64,000 nucleotides of DNA. Source: Actomonas sp051209155 (GTDB lineage Bacteria; Verrucomicrobiota; Verrucomicrobiia; Opitutales; Opitutaceae). The DNA lies in assembly GCA_051209155.1 (NCBI GenBank), contig JBPJGB010000004.1. One strand, 5' to 3'. The notes below the pieces were generated by a model, which searched no databases, was not told the DNA's origin, and was given only the letters and a program-made list of their open reading frames with translations. Position numbers and translations under genes: made by a program. This document shows positions 24,392 through 35,727 of this stretch, in pieces. How positions within the stretch are numbered: the stretch's first letter is position 1; each line of letters begins with the position of its first letter.

Positions 24392-25438
24392 ATGATCCTT
24401 CCGAAATCCAACCGTCTCTCCACCGAACAAGTCGCCGAACTCAACGAGATCGTGGCGGGGTTTGGTTGCCGCCTTCAACCGATCATCGGCGCGGTGCGCA
24501 CCATCTACGCCATCCTCGGCGACGAGCGCGATGAGTTGATGATCAACCGCATCGAGGGTCTCGACTACGTCGACCGCGTGGATCGAATTCAGTCGCCCTT
24601 CAAGCTCATGGACCGCCGGTCCGACCTGGCTTCGCACCATGTTAAAATCGGCGGCGTCACGCTGGGGGAAGAGCTCTTGGTCATCGCCGGTCAGTGCACG
24701 ATCGACCCGAAGAATCCGAACTACTTCTACGAGACCGCGGCGGCCGTGAAGGAAGCCGGCGCCCAGGTCCTGCGTGGCGGCGTGTGGAAGCCTCGCACCA
24801 ATCCCTACACCTTTCAGGGCGACACCAAGTCGCTCGACATCCTCATGGAGGCCTCGCAACGCACCGGCTTGCCGGTCGACGCCGAGGTGATGGATGAAGA
24901 GCACCTCAAGATGGCGCTCGATGCCGGCGTGCACATGCTGCAGATCGGCGCGCGCAACGCGCTCAACTATTCGTTGCTGCGCAGCATCGGCAAAGCGATC
25001 GCCGAGCGCGACACCGTGGTGCTGCTCAAGCGCAGCATTCACATGGGCCCGATCAACGAGTTCATCGCCGCCGCCGAATACATCGTGAGTTTCGGTAACC
25101 CCAACGTGCTGCTGTGCCCACGCGGCACTTCGCCGGGACTCGACGGCTATCGCAACCATCCCGATGAGAGCATCACCCCGTTGCTCAAGGAAAAGAGTTG
25201 GGCCCCGGTCGTGGTTGATCCCTCGCATTCCGTCGGGCGCGCCGCCTACGTGCCGGCTTGCTCGCTGGCGGCCGTGGCCTACGGGGCGGACGGGCTCTGC
25301 ATCGAGGCGCACGCCGAACCGAGCAAGGGCATCGGCGACGACCCGAAGCAGGCCCTGACGCCGACCGTGCTGAAGTCGACCATCGAGCAGGCGAAACAAA
25401 TCTGGGCCCTGCGCCATCCGACGCCGGTGGTCAGTTGA
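24392..25438 (+). CDS. aroF: DAHP synthase (3-deoxy-7-phosphoheptulonate synthase), type I-beta
   Basis: 348 residues. An N-terminal ferredoxin-like regulatory domain (about 1-75) precedes the catalytic TIM barrel: LVIAGQCTID, GAQVLRGGVWKPRTNPYTFQG, CPRGTSPGLDGYR and VVDPSHSVGRAAYVP, as in the Thermotoga enzyme. It condenses phosphoenolpyruvate and erythrose 4-phosphate to start the shikimate pathway, the source of Phe, Tyr and Trp. The family GPC motif is GQC here. The upstream leader peptide and terminator predict attenuation by aromatic amino acid supply. It converges on the YdeI-like gene. Confidence 0.93.
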   Translation: MILPKSNRLSTEQVAELNEIVAGFGCRLQPIIGAVRTIYAILGDERDELMINRIEGLDYVDRVDRIQSPFKLMDRRSDLASHHVKIGGVTLGEELLVIAGQCTIDPKNPNYFYETAAAVKEAGAQVLRGGVWKPRTNPYTFQGDTKSLDILMEASQRTGLPVDAEVMDEEHLKMALDAGVHMLQIGARNALNYSLLRSIGKAIAERDTVVLLKRSIHMGPINEFIAAAEYIVSFGNPNVLLCPRGTSPGLDGYRNHPDESITPLLKEKSWAPVVVDPSHSVGRAAYVPACSLAAVAYGADGLCIEAHAEPSKGIGDDPKQALTPTVLKSTIEQAKQIWALRHPTPVVS

Positions 25439-25457
25439 GCTGCGTCCGACGCCAGCC

Positions 25458-26060
25458 TCAGCGCTTTTTCGTCGGGGTGAACTCCGGCAGGCGTTCGCCG
25501 CGACCGGAGTGGAGCAGCAGTTTGGCGAAGCGACGCTTCCGCGTGGCTTCCTGCTTGGCACTCTCAACCCAGTGGCGACACATCCGTTGGTAGTAGGGCG
25601 CCTGGGCGGCGAAGAAGCGCCATGCCTTTTGGTCGGCCCGGAAGGCGCGCAAACGTTCCCGGACGAATTCGGCCGGTTTGTCGCGCTCAAATGAATACAC
25701 GCCGGTGCGAGCGGCAGTGCGTTGGGCAAAGGCGGCCCGGCCGGCGGGTTGCATGCGCCCGGCTGCTTCCAGCGCCTCCACTTTGGCGATGTTGACCTTG
25801 CTCCAAATCGAACGCGGTTTGCGCGGGGTGAAACGCTGCACATAGCTCGTGTCGTCCCAGCGTTTCCGGATGCCGTCGATCCAGCCCCAACACAGTGCCT
25901 CGTCGAGCGCCTCGGTGTAACCCAGGGAGGGTAGACCGGTGGCTTTGCGATGGAAGCCGAGCCAGATCGCCTGCGTCGTGGCGTGGTGACGTTCGAACCA
26001 GCGATGCAGCTCGGCGGTGGTGACAAAATAGTGGGGTTCGGTGACCTCCATGGCTCGCAT
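25458..26060 (-). CDS. YdeI/OmpD-associated family protein
   Basis: 200 residues, with the family features WLGFHRKATG, YTEALDEALCWGWIDGIRK and FTPRKPRSIWSKVN, and a C-terminal basic helical domain. The family has been called bacteriocin-protection or OmpD-associated, but no biochemical role is established. The start could be 26060 or the ATG three codons in. It converges on aroF and lies 71 bases from the lipase gene on the same strand. Confidence 0.8.
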   Translation of the reverse strand: MRAMEVTEPHYFVTTAELHRWFERHHATTQAIWLGFHRKATGLPSLGYTEALDEALCWGWIDGIRKRWDDTSYVQRFTPRKPRSIWSKVNIAKVEALEAAGRMQPAGRAAFAQRTAARTGVYSFERDKPAEFVRERLRAFRADQKAWRFFAAQAPYYQRMCRHWVESAKQEATRKRRFAKLLLHSGRGERLPEFTPTKKR

Positions 26061-26131
26061 ATGCGGGAAGTGCGAACGCGGCTCAAAAGCAATCTTCGCC
26101 GACAGGCAAAACGATGCGCGATCGCTCCGGC

Positions 26132-27157
26132 TCAGCGTGATGCTTCCAGCTCCCGCTCGCGAGGAGACGTGGGGAGGAGATGGCCGATCAGCGCATCGGC
26201 GTAAGCGGCCGGCGCATGGTCTGCCAATCCGGGGCCGGGAACCAATTGGATTTGTTGGGATGAGCGCCAGCGTTCGAGCATCTGGTCGAAGAACTGTTGG
26301 TGGCTTTGCCAGACGGTTCGCAGTTCGTCCTGCATGGATGGCTCCCGGATCAGACGGCGGTCGTGAGCGATAAACCAGGATTCGCCGACGTGGGCAAACA
26401 GCGGCGGGGTTGGCAGGTGAGTCACGAGGTCGTTGCCGTTTTCCACGCGAAACACCGGTAGCGCGTCCTCAACCGCCGCCGTGCTGCCGCTCGTAAAGGT
26501 GCGGGGGGCTCCGAACGTGTAAACGGCGGCCACACGTTCGCGTTGGTGCCAACCGTAGAGTTGAGCGAGCGCTCCACCCAGACTGTGGCCAGCCAACCAG
26601 AGTGACTTGCGCGGGCTTTCCGCGACGGCCGCGTCCAGGTCGGCGGTGATGGCGGCGAGTGCGCCCACGAACCCGCGGTGAGCAGCGATGCCGTCCTCGA
26701 TCGCGACGGGAAGGAGGTTGAGATCCGTGAGGGCGTCTTCGGTGACGCCGGGCTCGGTGCCTCGAAAAACCACGGCGACATCCTCCTCGAATTCGAAGAC
26801 CCAAACCTGACTGCCGGCTCGTTCGATGAAGCGACTGCGGACCAGGTTCAGCGGCGCCAGGCGAGCCCTGACGTCGTCTACCTCCGGTAGATAAACCAAC
26901 AGGCTTAACTGAGCGAACAGCGCCGCGCGCTCCAAGGACCAGGACGCCGCTGGCACATCGGCAACGGCGGGCGATCCGGCGGCGTGCTGAAAATAGGGGA
27001 ACGCATAGTCGGGCGCGAACAGTGCGGCGAAACTCCTGCGGGCCGGAGTATCGCTCGGCATCTGGGCGGCGACCGGCAGCAGCAGCCCGCAGAGCAACAG
27101 GACGCGACACCACCGGCGCCGATGAGCCGAGGAGGGATAGGTGGCGCGAAGAACCAT
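26132..27157 (-). CDS. Secreted class 3-type lipase/hydrolase
   Basis: 341 residues from ATG 27157, which gives a signal peptide (WCRVLLLCGLLLPVAAQ); earlier in-frame starts to 27247 place it too deep and run through a terminator. The nucleophile elbow GHSLGGALAQLYGW, with VFRGTEPG upstream and YTFGAPRTFTSG downstream, matches class 3 lipases (Ser, then Asp and His further on). Acts on an unknown ester outside the cytoplasm. Confidence 0.85.
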   Translation of the reverse strand: MVLRATYPSSAHRRRWCRVLLLCGLLLPVAAQMPSDTPARRSFAALFAPDYAFPYFQHAAGSPAVADVPAASWSLERAALFAQLSLLVYLPEVDDVRARLAPLNLVRSRFIERAGSQVWVFEFEEDVAVVFRGTEPGVTEDALTDLNLLPVAIEDGIAAHRGFVGALAAITADLDAAVAESPRKSLWLAGHSLGGALAQLYGWHQRERVAAVYTFGAPRTFTSGSTAAVEDALPVFRVENGNDLVTHLPTPPLFAHVGESWFIAHDRRLIREPSMQDELRTVWQSHQQFFDQMLERWRSSQQIQLVPGPGLADHAPAAYADALIGHLLPTSPRERELEASR

Positions 27158-27171
27158 GCTGTGAATCTCTG

Positions 27172-27210
27172 CCAAAACAAACGCCCCGCAAGCCAGGGGC
27201 TGCGGGGCGT
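27172..27210 (-). terminator. Terminator of the sigma/kinase operon
   Basis: ACGCCCCGCA (27181-27190) pairs with TGCGGGGCGT (27201-27210), a perfect 10-bp stem. Read on the minus strand it is followed by TTGTTTTGG, fitting a terminator 34 bases after the 149-residue gene and upstream of the lipase start. Confidence 0.85.
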
Positions 27211-27243
27211 TGAAACTTTCGTGCTGCGGGCTCTTGGCCTCGA

Positions 27244-27693
27244 TCAATTGTCGGTCTCGTCGCGCGGGTCAAAGATGCCGACCAGACTGGTGCTGAGTTG
27301 TTGGATGATGATGCCGTAGGTGAAGCTGATGCCGCTGTCCGCGGACAACGCTGCATCGGTCAGCACCAGGGAGCTCGATCCGACTTCGCGGGTGACCGTG
27401 TAGTTCGGGTATTGATTGATACCGGTATGGCCCGATGAACCGGAGGCGAGGAAGGCAACGCCGAGCAGGGTGTAGTCGTCGGAGACGAGGTTGTAGGTCA
27501 AGACCACCTGTTCCGAACTGCCCTCGGGAAGCTGGGCGGTGATGTTGTTTCCACTGAGGGTGAAGACACCTGGGGGAGTCCCGGCAGCCGGAACGAGATT
27601 GGACAGGGTCGCGGTGATGGAGGAGTCGGGGGAAATCACGCCGTTGGTTTGGACGAAGGTCGTGACGTTAACACTGACGGAAGCGGAATACAT
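27244..27693 (-). CDS. Small beta-rich protein downstream of a Ser/Thr kinase
   Basis: 149 residues, mostly beta-prone with many Ser, Thr, Val and Gly and a conserved-looking acidic tail (FDPRDETDN). There is no signal peptide or membrane helix. I do not recognise a family. It begins 12 bases after the kinase stop and the terminator follows it, so it is the last gene of the ECF sigma/kinase operon and may be a kinase target or effector (inference from position only). Confidence 0.6.
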   Translation of the reverse strand: MYSASVSVNVTTFVQTNGVISPDSSITATLSNLVPAAGTPPGVFTLSGNNITAQLPEGSSEQVVLTYNLVSDDYTLLGVAFLASGSSGHTGINQYPNYTVTREVGSSSLVLTDAALSADSGISFTYGIIIQQLSTSLVGIFDPRDETDN

Positions 27694-27705
27694 ACTGGTC
27701 GAGTT

Positions 27706-30516
27706 TCAGGGTTGAGGTTGGGAGTTGCTGGCCGTTGAGGTCAAAGGCCGGAGCAAAGGATCGTGGGCGCGATACCCGATAGCTTCGAGAAGGTCGCTCC
27801 ATTCACGAGCGCGAGCATCGTCGCCAAGCAGGTGTGCCGCCGCGATGGCGGGAACGAGAATACCTTCGTCGCGGGAAGCGCGATCGAGCCAAGGTGTTAG
27901 CAGATCCAGTGTCTGCGTCGCGAGGGATTGGCGGCGCGCTTCATCGTCGCGCTCGAGCTGCGCGGCGGTCGCGAGCGACCGCGCGTATTCCACCAGGTGG
28001 GGCCGGTCAAATTCTGCATCGCTGCTCCATTGGTCGAGGAGGTCGAGCGCTTGATCGATGGCCTGCCGGGCGGCGCTTGGGTCGAGCGAATTGAGGTGCA
28101 GGGCACGCAGGCGCCAAGCGGCGGCAAGGTTGCGCGCGAGTTTCTGCGCCGTGGGCTCCGCCGCGAAGAGTTGCTGCAATTCAGTGAGGACCTCATCGAT
28201 CCGAGCCCCCAAGTTCGGGTTTCCGCCACCGGCCAATTCCAGCAAGAGTTGTCGCACTTGGGTGCTCAGCAGCGCGGAACTCCACGACTTGTTATCGGGG
28301 TCCTGCGCGGTGAGGCTGCGCAGGAGTTCGACCGCTTCGGCATACGCCTCCGCCGCGGCGGAGGGGTTGCCGCGATTGGCCTCCAGGTCACCGAGAAAGT
28401 TGAGGCCCAGCGCGTGCTTGAGGCGCCAGTTTGGACGCTCAGCGTCCTCCTGTCGCAGGCGAGTGATCCCTTCGATCATCCGGGTGTAGTGATCGTGCGC
28501 GGCTTGATAGCGGCCTTCGCGTTCGGCGGTCCAGCCCAACCAGGATTCCACGTCGACCAGGTCGTATCTCAACACGCGGTTATCCGGGGCAGTCGCCAGT
28601 TGTGCGTCGATCTCGCGGCGCTCGGCGGCGAAGCCTTCGGCCGCGAGCGCGTAGTCTCCTGCATAGTAGTCGGCGGCGGCCACGTTGTGATGGCCGTAAA
28701 TCAACTCCTGGCGGGCCCGAGCGGTCGGCCCTTCGAGGCGGGCGAGCTCAAGGGCCGAGTCCCGGTAGCGCCCATACCACTCCCGGGTGACGGCCGGTTC
28801 GCCGCGCAGCTTGGCGACGTAACCGATCCAATACTCCGCCTGGGCCCTTTCGAACAGCATGTCAGGATTATCTGGATACCGGAGCGCCAGCGCCGAGGCG
28901 CGTTCGAAGGCGGAGCGAAAAGCGGCCGCGGCGGCGTCGAACCGGGCCTGCTCGACGCGCACCTCGCCCAGTTGGGTGATCGCTCGGGCCTGCCGGGTGA
29001 GAGCGGTATCGGTCAGATCCTGCGGTGCGGCTTCGTCGAAGTAGGCCATGGCGCGTTCGCCCACCGCATCCAGCAAGTCCAGTCGCCCCAGCTCCCGCAG
29101 GCCGGTGCGGAAATCGCCGATCATGAAGGTCAGCAACTCCTCGGCTTGTTCCTGGCGGCGCTGCGCATCTTCCCGCGCGACGGCCTCCGCCACGCGCGCC
29201 GCCTCGGCCGCGTCGCGCTCGGCCACCGCAACGCGTTCGGCGCGGGCGGCGCGGATGGCCTGGGTGGTGGCGACGACGGCCCCGGCGATGATCGAGAGCA
29301 ATACGGCCGCGGCACTCGCGCAGGCGAGTCGGTTGCGGGCCACAAATCTACGCGTCTTGTAGGTGAGGGAAGGGGGCCGCGCGATGACCGGCTCCTTGCG
29401 CAGATGCCGGCGGATGTCCTCGGCGAGTGCGGAGGCCGAATCGTAGCGCCGACTGCGCTGCTTTTCGAGGCAACGCATGACGATCCAATCGAGGTCGCCG
29501 GCGAGCACGGAGGTGAGACGTGTCGGCACCGCTCGCCGGTAGGCCGCGACGGTGGTGCGGTCCGCCTCCGTGAGGGTCGACACGGCGGCCGACGGGCGGG
29601 GTGGGTCGATCTCGCGAATGATGCGGCGGATTTCGTCAATGCCGGCTTGCTGGAGGGAGCGCGGGTCGTAGGGCGGTTGCCCGGTGAGCAACTCGTAGAG
29701 CAACACGCCGAGTGAGTAGACGTCGCTGCGGGTATCGACATCGAGTTCACGCAGCTCGGCCTGCTCCGGACTCATGTAGGCGGGGGTGCCGATGAACTGA
29801 TGCAGCGCGGTGAGCAGCGTTTGTTCGGTGAGCCGCCCCTGCGTGGCTTTGGCGATGCCGAAGTCGATGATCTTGGGCGCCGCCTCGCCGTCACGTTCGG
29901 AGACCAGGATGTTCGAGGGTTTGATGTCGCGATGAATGATGCCCTTCTGGTGGGCGTGCTGCAGCGCGACGCAGATGCGCGCGAACAACTCCAGGCGCTG
30001 TGGCATGGCCAGCTTGTGCTGATCGCAATAACGGGTGACGGGCACGCCATCGACGAACTCCATCACAAAATAGGGCCGCCCGTTCGTTGTGGAACCGGCA
30101 TCAAACACGCGGGCAATGTCGGGGTGATCCATCATCGCCAGCGCCTGGCGCTCGGCTTCGAAGCGGGTGATGACCTCCTTCGTATCCATGCCGAGTTTGA
30201 TGACCTTGAGCGCCACCTGGCGCCGGACCGGTTCGGATTGCTCCGCCAGGTAGACCATGCCGCAGCCCCCTTCACCCAATTTGCGGATCAGCGTGTAGCG
30301 ACCGAGTTTGTCGCCGGGCTGCTCCTCGGGGATCTCGGGCGGCCGCTCGATCGCCGGTTGCTCGAGAAAACCGCCGGCGGCCTCAAAGCCGGCGAGCAAG
30401 GCCTCGACCCGCTCGCGCAGCGCCGGGTCTTCCCGGCCGATTTGCTCCAGGTATTTCCGACGATCGTCGGGCGAGAGGTCCAGCGCCTCCGCGAAGACTT
30501 CGTCATCGCGGTTCAT
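27706..30516 (-). CDS. Transmembrane Ser/Thr protein kinase with TPR-like tail
   Basis: 936 residues. Kinase domain (about 70-350): P-loop GEGGCGMVYLAEQ, Lys in VALKVIKLG, catalytic HRDIKPSNIL, DFGIAKA and the APE-like PAYMSPEQAEL. One membrane helix (about 395-420; ASAAAVLLSIIAGAVVATT) and a coiled, Ala/Glu-rich stretch follow, then about 450 residues of helical repeats resembling TPRs. A cytoplasmic kinase with an external repeat sensor is the usual layout in planctomycete/verrucomicrobial Hanks kinases. The gene lies 74 bases downstream of the ECF sigma gene, its probable partner. Confidence 0.92.
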   Translation of the reverse strand: MNRDDEVFAEALDLSPDDRRKYLEQIGREDPALRERVEALLAGFEAAGGFLEQPAIERPPEIPEEQPGDKLGRYTLIRKLGEGGCGMVYLAEQSEPVRRQVALKVIKLGMDTKEVITRFEAERQALAMMDHPDIARVFDAGSTTNGRPYFVMEFVDGVPVTRYCDQHKLAMPQRLELFARICVALQHAHQKGIIHRDIKPSNILVSERDGEAAPKIIDFGIAKATQGRLTEQTLLTALHQFIGTPAYMSPEQAELRELDVDTRSDVYSLGVLLYELLTGQPPYDPRSLQQAGIDEIRRIIREIDPPRPSAAVSTLTEADRTTVAAYRRAVPTRLTSVLAGDLDWIVMRCLEKQRSRRYDSASALAEDIRRHLRKEPVIARPPSLTYKTRRFVARNRLACASAAAVLLSIIAGAVVATTQAIRAARAERVAVAERDAAEAARVAEAVAREDAQRRQEQAEELLTFMIGDFRTGLRELGRLDLLDAVGERAMAYFDEAAPQDLTDTALTRQARAITQLGEVRVEQARFDAAAAAFRSAFERASALALRYPDNPDMLFERAQAEYWIGYVAKLRGEPAVTREWYGRYRDSALELARLEGPTARARQELIYGHHNVAAADYYAGDYALAAEGFAAERREIDAQLATAPDNRVLRYDLVDVESWLGWTAEREGRYQAAHDHYTRMIEGITRLRQEDAERPNWRLKHALGLNFLGDLEANRGNPSAAAEAYAEAVELLRSLTAQDPDNKSWSSALLSTQVRQLLLELAGGGNPNLGARIDEVLTELQQLFAAEPTAQKLARNLAAAWRLRALHLNSLDPSAARQAIDQALDLLDQWSSDAEFDRPHLVEYARSLATAAQLERDDEARRQSLATQTLDLLTPWLDRASRDEGILVPAIAAAHLLGDDARAREWSDLLEAIGYRAHDPLLRPLTSTASNSQPQP

Positions 30517-30590
30517 GAAATCGGGCGCGTTTGCCGGTGGTAGAGCATGTCAATCGATGCGAAATCCGGAACCGGAACGGGCCATGGTGC

Positions 30591-31169
30591 TCACGCATCC
30601 CGCAGTCGCTGCACTTCATTGAAGAGCCAGGCCCGGGCGTAGGCCCAGTCGCGTTTGGCGGTGCGCTCTGAGATTCCCAGCACGCTGCCGGCTTCCTCGA
30701 GGGTGAGGCCGGCGAAATACTTCAGTTTTACCAACTCGGCCTTGCGGGGATCATGCTGCTCGAACGCGCCGATGGCCTCGTGCACCAACAGCAGTTCCTG
30801 ATCGTTTCCACTGGGTTCGGCCAAATCGAAACCCGTTTGATCGGCGCTGACTTTGGCGAGGGCGCCGCCATGGCGAATCGCGCGTTTGCGCCGGGCGTTG
30901 TCGATCAGGATGCGCCGCATACTTTCGGCCGCGGCGGCGAAGAAGTGGGCACGGTTCTGCCAGGCCGGCTGGGCTTCACCGCCGAGCCGCAGCCAGGCTT
31001 CGTGCACCAAGGCGGTGGGCTGCAGGGTTTGACCGGGCGCTTCGCGCGCCATTTTGGAGGCCGCCAGGCGTCGCAATTCGTCGTAGACGAGGGGCAACAA
31101 CTGCGCCGCCGCGGCCTCATCGCCGGCCTCAATCCGCTTGAAGAGCTGTGCCAACTCAGAGTCGTCCAC
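30591..31169 (-). CDS. ECF sigma factor of the kinase-linked type
   Basis: 192 residues starting at GTG 31169. Region 2 (ELRRLAASKMARE through TLQPTALVHEAWLRL) and region 4 (KAELVKLKYFAGLTLEEAGSVLGISERTAKRDWAYARAWL) are clear. This subfamily (often annotated as TIGR02999) is typically encoded next to Hanks-type kinases in Acidobacteria, Planctomycetes and Verrucomicrobiota, where phosphorylation rather than an anti-sigma factor is thought to control it. It heads the operon with the kinase and the 149-residue protein. Confidence 0.88.
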   Translation of the reverse strand: MDDSELAQLFKRIEAGDEAAAAQLLPLVYDELRRLAASKMAREAPGQTLQPTALVHEAWLRLGGEAQPAWQNRAHFFAAAAESMRRILIDNARRKRAIRHGGALAKVSADQTGFDLAEPSGNDQELLLVHEAIGAFEQHDPRKAELVKLKYFAGLTLEEAGSVLGISERTAKRDWAYARAWLFNEVQRLRDA

Positions 31170-31373
31170 GAGGCCGGGAGCGTGGGCATCGAAAGCACCG
31201 GCGAAAAGAAAAAATGTCGTAAATCAGTTACAATAGGCCGTTTAAGCTGATCAATCTGCTTTGGACTGATGGGTTGTTACTAGGCGATGGCACCTTTCCA
31301 GGTCCGGTTACGCTTGGGAGGGTAGTCGCTCCGGTTTCTCGGTGCGCGCGGTCTGCCAACAATCCTTCACCCC

Positions 31374-31559
31374 ATGCAACAAGACATCTGGATTTACCTC
31401 GGCGTATTCGCCGCTGCGATCTTCACCGGAATGGCCATTGCCCATTGGCGCATGAACGCGGCTTATCGCCAGCCGAGGTCGCGCCGCCGCAGTCGTTCTC
31501 AGCCCCGGGCGATGCGTTCGGCGGCGGGTTCGATTCAGGCGCCGAGCAGCGGTTCGTAA
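31374..31559 (+). CDS. Small single-pass membrane protein (tentative)
   Basis: 61 residues. A short start, one hydrophobic segment (IWIYLGVFAAAIFTGMAIA) and a basic Arg/Ser-rich tail. This layout is common for small inner-membrane proteins with a cytosolic basic C-terminus. The last 25 bases overlap the end of the convergent methyltransferase gene, and no ribosome site is seen. It could be chance, but the hydrophobic pattern is better than random. Confidence 0.4.
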   Translation: MQQDIWIYLGVFAAAIFTGMAIAHWRMNAAYRQPRSRRRSRSQPRAMRSAAGSIQAPSSGS

Positions 31560-32296
31560 AAACCGCTCTTGCGATAAGCGATCGTCACGTCCTGCACGCC
31601 CCAGGCCTGTTCGTGGAACCCGCGCACGATGATGTCCGGCCGGCTTTGCAGGTGGCGCAATAGAAACTCGGGCGAGAGCAGCGACAGGCCGTAGTGGCCC
31701 GCGGGGTCTTCGTAGTAGGGCTGAAACGCCGCGCCAGTGCGGGTGTATTCATCGAGCAAGGACACGACGTCGACGTTGTCCGCGTAGTCACCCTCGCCGC
31801 GAGCCAGCACCGAACTGAGATAGCGGCCCTGGGTGGAGAACAAAATCACCCCGTCGTCGCAGGCCCAATCGAACAAGCAGTCCAGGGTGCGCAGCGCGAC
31901 CTCGATCGGCAAATGCGTCAGCAACGAACCGCACCAGACGAGGTCGAAAGACGCGTCGGGGCCCAGGGCGCGCAGGTCTGGTTCGCTGTAAAGGGCGGTC
32001 GCACCGAAGCGGTCCCGGCAAAAGTCCACCCCGTCGCGATTGAGGTCGCAGGCGGTGATCTCTGCCTGCGGATACGCCGCGCGCAGCCAGCGCATGACCC
32101 GGCCGTGGCCGCAGGGTAAGTCGAGGATACGTTGGTAGCTCGGTCGATTGCAGAGGCGTGCGGCGAGGGTGATGAGTTCGAGCGCTCGTCGCCCGATTTC
32201 AAAGTATTGGGCTTCGGCCCCCGGGAACACCATCTCGTCGCGCGGAGAGACCAGCTCGCTGGCGTGAACGTGCGACAGGTCGGTGAGCGGTATCAT
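31535..32296 (-). CDS. SAM-dependent methyltransferase (class I)
   Basis: 253 residues from ATG 32296, whose ATGA overlaps the previous stop. The Rossmann SAM site is visible as ILDLPCGHGRVMRWL, then EITACDLNRDGVDFC and FDLVWCGSLLTHLP, a typical Methyltransf_11/25-type fold. The substrate is unknown. It is the last gene of a three-gene mutS run, all joined by 4-base overlaps, so translation is likely coupled. Confidence 0.82.
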   Translation of the reverse strand: MIPLTDLSHVHASELVSPRDEMVFPGAEAQYFEIGRRALELITLAARLCNRPSYQRILDLPCGHGRVMRWLRAAYPQAEITACDLNRDGVDFCRDRFGATALYSEPDLRALGPDASFDLVWCGSLLTHLPIEVALRTLDCLFDWACDDGVILFSTQGRYLSSVLARGEGDYADNVDVVSLLDEYTRTGAAFQPYYEDPAGHYGLSLLSPEFLLRHLQSRPDIIVRGFHEQAWGVQDVTIAYRKSGFYEPLLGA

Positions 32297-33026
32297 TGCT
32301 GCGTTTCGTAGACTTCGACGAGGACTTCGCCACCAGCGGAGTCGGCGGGCGCGTTGACCATCACACAATAGGGCCCCGGCGGCAGGTCGGCCACCGCCGC
32401 GAATTCATCGGCGTCGGCGTCCAAAGCAAACGCGCCGACCTCGGCATTGCCCGCGGCAACGAGCGCAGGGTCGGTTTGCAGCAGCTCCAGGCAGTCCTTG
32501 GTGCGGCGGGAAAATCCGATGATCGGATTGGCGAGTGGTCGCTCGATCCCGAAGCGCTGCAGGGAGGTGCTCACGACGCGAATGAGGTAACGTTTGGCGC
32601 GAACGGGTCCGCGCGAACGACCCACCACAAAACCGGCGATGACCGGCTGCCCGGGCGCGACGAATCCGCGTGCGGAGTGGTTGGCCAGGGTGTGGCCCGG
32701 GTAAACGACGATGATCGCACCTTGCGAGGAACAGGTCTTACCCGACGCATCGGTCCAGGTGGCGTGGTAGCTATCGGTGTCGTCGAGTGAGAGGTCGGCG
32801 AGGCGCAGACTCGGGCCGTGCTGGTCCGGCAGGGCGAGGCCGTTTTGGCGCCACTGCAGGTCGGCAAAGTTGGCGGCTTCCGGTGGGAGGGTGAGGGTGA
32901 CCCGACCGCGGTGCTGTTCGACCGGGAGGCGCAGGGCGGGATCGCTCGCCGACAGCGACAGGGCCTGCGGGCCGGCGACCACCGGATGACTCATGCGACG
33001 CGGGAGGAGCGCTGGAGCTTCTTCGC

Positions 33027-33030
<4 letters not shown>
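32293..33030 (-). CDS. Ig-like domain protein of unknown function
   Basis: 245 residues. The first half has an Ig fold pattern (VTLTLPPEAANFADLQWRQNG, LRLADLSLDDTDSYHATW), like the I-set domains common in Verrucomicrobiota surface proteins. The second half (about 130-245) has a beta-rich domain ending in GPYCVMVNAP. No signal peptide is seen with this start, so location is uncertain. It overlaps mutS by 4 bases upstream and the methyltransferase by 4 bases downstream. Confidence 0.6.
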
Positions 33031-35582
<2,552 letters not shown>

Positions 35583-35630
35583 GAGCGACGGAGCGAAACC
35601 ACGAAACGCGCGGAGTTCACGTGTTTTTTT

Positions 35631-35727
35631 AACCACGGATGGACACCGATGAGAACGGAAGGCTACGCCCCCGGGGAACTTCCGGCTTTTCAAATCGGGT
35701 CTGGGTTCATCTGTGTTGATTCGTGGT
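35631..35727. repeat. Inverted repeat, ACCACGGATG family, copy 1
   Basis: Left arm AACCACGGATGGACACCGAT (from 35631) and right arm ATCTGTGTTGATTCGTGGTT (ending 35727) are imperfect reverse complements. The core between them is about 45 bases with GGAAGG/CTTCC-type short palindromes. The same arm sequence recurs at 56243-56420. The right arm reaches the GTG start of the next gene. Confidence 0.75.

Noticed and set aside
24305..26092. A 595-codon minus-strand frame across aroF
   Set aside because: Antisense to DAHP synthase and out of frame with the YdeI-like gene. The aroF motifs show which strand codes.
27928..29715. A long plus-strand frame across the kinase gene
   Set aside because: Antisense to the kinase, whose membrane helix and repeat tail are coherent on the minus strand.
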